DNA of 36,633 nucleotides from Okeania sp. SIO2B3 (GTDB lineage Bacteria > Cyanobacteriota > Cyanobacteriia > Cyanobacteriales > Microcoleaceae): NCBI RefSeq assembly GCF_010672525.1, contig NZ_JAAHGH010000080.1, forward strand, positions 1-36,633. The letters run 5' to 3'. Made by a program: the position numbers and the translations under genes. Every line of letters begins with the position of its first letter. Position 1 is the stretch's first letter. Positions 34,359 through 36,633 of the stretch are shown here, piece by piece. The notes under the pieces were generated by a model. It did not search any database. It saw only the letters and a program-made list of their open reading frames with translations, and was not told the DNA's origin.

Positions 34359-34369
34359 AGCAATGTCTT

Positions 34370-34549
34370 ACCGAATAATGAATAATGAATAATGAATAAT
34401 TAAGAGTTGATAGTTAATAATTATTCATTCAACAATTCAGGTTTAAAACCTTCCCTTTTAAGGGGATAAAATCAAACAAAATCTTTTTAGTCAATCCTCT
34501 TATTTTGAGAATAGGTAATTATTAATTGTTAATTGTTAATTGCTGAACT
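34370..34549 (-). repeat. Family C element upstream of yjbQ
   Basis: ACCGAATAATGAATAATG array, an additional TTATTCATTCAAC part, the hairpin core CCCTTTTAAGGGG, and GTTAATTGCTGAACT. It begins 12 bp before the yjbQ start, so the yjbQ promoter must lie in the element or beyond it. Confidence 0.65.
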
Positions 34550-34572
34550 TATCTATAGTTGTAGTAAAAAAA

Positions 34573-35535
34573 TTAATCAACTAAACTTGTTTCTTCAGTT
34601 GTAATAGAAATTTTTCCTACAGCATGACCCATTTCACTATAAGCATGAGCTTCTGCTATTTCTTCTAATTTATATGTACGGCCAATAATTGATTTAACTA
34701 ATCCATCTTCAATGAATTCTCGGAGAGCATTTAAGTCGCGGGGGTTTGGTTGGGCAAGAATTAATTTAGATTTTTTACCAGGCACAAATAAACTTAAGAA
34801 AGTAGGAGACAAATTGTCTACAGTTGGCAGAGTAGATATATAAATTCCCTCTGGCTTTAATACATTTTCACAACTAGAAAAAGTTTCTTTAGCCACAGCA
34901 TCAAAAATAATATCATATTGCTCTAATTCTTTAGTAAAATCAATTTGATTATAGTCAATAACCCGACTTGCCCCTAAACTTTCTACTAGGGTAATATTGT
35001 TACTACTACAAACACCTATTACTTCAGCTTTCATTGCTTTTGCAATTTGTACTGCAAAGATACCAACTCCACCAGAAGCACCATTTATTAATACTTTTTG
35101 TCCTGGTCTAATTTGACCTAAATCAAGTAATCCTTGAAAAGCTGTTAAACCTGCAACTGGAACTGTTGCTGCTTGAGAATGAGTCATATTTTTTGGTTTT
35201 AATGCTGCAGTATTTGCAGGTACAGCAATATATTCAGCATAAGCACCTCCTGTTAATGGATTAATAAATGTATAAATTTCATCTCCAGGCTGAAAATTTT
35301 TTACTTGTTCTCCTACTTCTAATACGACTCCAGATAAGTCAGAACCTAAAATAATGGGAAAGTTAAAACCTGATAATAATTGTAGTTGTCCTTGTCGAAT
35401 TTTCCAATCGACAGGATTAACACTTGTAGCGTGAATTTTTACTAATAATTGATTTGGTGTAATTTGAGGTTGGTTAATATGTGAATATTCTAAGACATCT
35501 ATAGAACCATACTGATTAATAGTGACTGCTTTCAT
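34573..35535 (-). CDS. Zinc-independent MDR-family NAD(P)H oxidoreductase
   Basis: This 320-residue medium-chain dehydrogenase/reductase is of the quinone-oxidoreductase type. The N-terminal GroES-like domain has LLVKIHATSVNPVDWKIRQG near 30-49 and FPIILGSDLSGVVLEVGEQV near 60-79. The nucleotide-binding domain has the dinucleotide motif GASGGVGIFAVQIAKAMKA near 148-166. VIDYNQIDFTKELEQYDIIF and the tail IAEAHAYSEMGHAVGKISI also fit. The zinc-binding cysteines of alcohol dehydrogenases are absent. It probably reduces a quinone or an alpha,beta-unsaturated carbonyl with NADPH in the cytosol; the substrate is unknown. It starts at ATG 35533-35535. It could share a transcript with yjbQ downstream, but a family C element separates them. 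Confidence 0.9.
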   Translation of the reverse strand: MKAVTINQYGSIDVLEYSHINQPQITPNQLLVKIHATSVNPVDWKIRQGQLQLLSGFNFPIILGSDLSGVVLEVGEQVKNFQPGDEIYTFINPLTGGAYAEYIAVPANTAALKPKNMTHSQAATVPVAGLTAFQGLLDLGQIRPGQKVLINGASGGVGIFAVQIAKAMKAEVIGVCSSNNITLVESLGASRVIDYNQIDFTKELEQYDIIFDAVAKETFSSCENVLKPEGIYISTLPTVDNLSPTFLSLFVPGKKSKLILAQPNPRDLNALREFIEDGLVKSIIGRTYKLEEIAEAHAYSEMGHAVGKISITTEETSLVD

Positions 35536-35599
35536 AGAGTTTTTCTGTAAAATTAAGACTTTATTAGAATACCAATAATTTTCTTGTTTAGCAAGGTAC

Positions 35600-35690
35600 G
35601 TTCAATAATTAATAATTAATAATTAATAACTACCTCTTATTTTCAAGGAGAAGATTGATGCAGTAGGAAAATTTTTTTCTTCTCTTGGTT
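35600..35690 (+). repeat. Family C element, right end lost
   Basis: GTTCAATAATTAATAATTAA and a CTCTTATTTTCAAGGAGAAG middle; the TTATTCGGTAA end is missing. Confidence 0.6.
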
Positions 35691-35736
35691 GATTGGATAT
35701 GGCGAGGAGACCTTTCCCTCCGGAACCCTACGCATT

Positions 35737-36633
35737 AACGTATTTTGTAGCCAGAGTAAAGAAGTAAAAAGGAAGAATAAATCAAGGGAAATAATCAGAG
35801 ATATAGAAAATTCACTGTTTGTAGGATTATAGTCATTTCAGTTGAGATAGATAAAAGGGTTTCTTCCCTAGAAATACATTCAGCCGAAACAGTGTTTCAT
35901 TGTTATCTGAAATTACTAAATTTGTGAAAATTGCCATGACTTCCTTCAGATTTTGTAGCCAGAGTAAAGCAGGAAAAGGGAATAATAAATCAAGGGAAAT
36001 AATCAGAGATATAAAAAATTCACTCAGCCGAAACAGTGTTTCATTGTTATCTGAAATTACTAAATTTGTGAAAATTGCCATGATTTCCTTCAGATTTTAC
36101 AGCCAGAGTAAAGCAGGAAAAGAGAATAATAAATCAAGGGAAATAATCAGAGATATAGAAAATTCGCTGCTTGTAGAATTAGAGTCATTTCAATTGTTAT
36201 CTGAAATTACTAAATTTGTGGAAATTGCCATGACTTCCTTCAGATTTTGTAGCCAGAATAAAGAAGTAAAAAAGAAGAATAAATCAAGGGAAATAATCAT
36301 AGATATAGAAAATTCGCTATTTGTATAATTAGAGTCATTTCAGTTTAGATAGAGACAAAGGTTTCTAGTCTGGAAAAATTTTCAGTATCAACAGTATTTC
36401 ATTGTGATTTTAAATTCCTATATTTGTGAACATTGCCATGATTCGTTTCAGATTTTGTAGCCAGAATAAATCAAGAAAAGGAAAAAATAAATCAAGGGAA
36501 ATAATTATAGATATAGAAAATTCGCTATTTGTATAATTAGAGTCATTTCAGTTTAGATAGAGACAAAGGTTTCTAGTCTGGAAAAATTTTCAGTATCAAC
36601 AGTATTTCATTGTGATTTTAAATTCCTATATTT
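35737..36633 (+). repeat. Degenerate tandem array reaching the window edge
   Basis: Units share ATTTTGTAGCCAGA, AAATCAAGGGAAATAAT, AGATATAGAAAATTC and a TTATCTGAAATTACTAAATT block. The last block recurs at 35903, 36047, 36197, about 36415 and 36612, so spacing varies (144, 150, about 218, about 198 bp). A 142-codon frame (35900-36328) repeats NKSREIIRDIENSL because two spacings are multiples of three, but other units carry stops in that frame and no ribosome binding site was seen. Non-coding satellite is more likely than a gene. Confidence 0.75.

Noticed and set aside
35900-36328. 142-residue repeat protein
   Set aside because: Neighbouring units of the same array carry stop codons, unit spacing varies and no start signal is visible; treated as a tandem DNA repeat.

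Overview
The window comes from a filamentous cyanobacterium. NdhB, the RemA-Gmk neighbours, a PAPS-type CysH, a cyanobacterial-type NFACT protein and many GCGATCGC (HIP1) octamers all point there. Low GC, about 44% non-coding sequence and dense families of small dispersed repeats resemble the Trichodesmium/Okeania group; the genus is an inference. No tRNA, rRNA, CRISPR array, transposase or phage gene was seen.

Left part (1-14 kb): a truncated TPR protein gene opposes rpiA. Then come a 54-residue protein that may be PirA-like, ndhB with a clear terminator, a coiled-coil hypothetical, a UvrD/Rep-type helicase, a cNMP-sensing histidine kinase and an exported proline-rich protein.

Middle (14-25 kb): a three-helix membrane protein, gmk and remA, an RqcH/NFACT gene followed by a possible structured RNA, cysH, an S-formylglutathione hydrolase gene and a decayed RNase III-like gene. 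Next is a compact minus-strand set: an AAA+ ATPase, a small membrane protein translationally coupled to it, and a soluble 135-residue protein. A STAND-type NTPase with a helix-turn-helix-like N-terminus is transcribed away from it. This is the best candidate here for an undescribed system.

Right part (27-36.6 kb): a sulfotransferase pseudogene broken by two different mobile repeats, nadE, ureD without neighbouring urease genes, yjbQ, an MDR-family oxidoreductase, and two long tandem-repeat arrays.

The most unusual aspect is the repeat landscape. At least six families can be told apart by their ends. They nest in one another, one copy adds 39 codons in frame to the TPR protein, two disrupt the sulfotransferase gene, several provide or touch the stop codons of neighbouring genes, and the ureD promoter with its first 36 codons has been triplicated together with a repeat copy. 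All comparisons are within the window and were made by eye.
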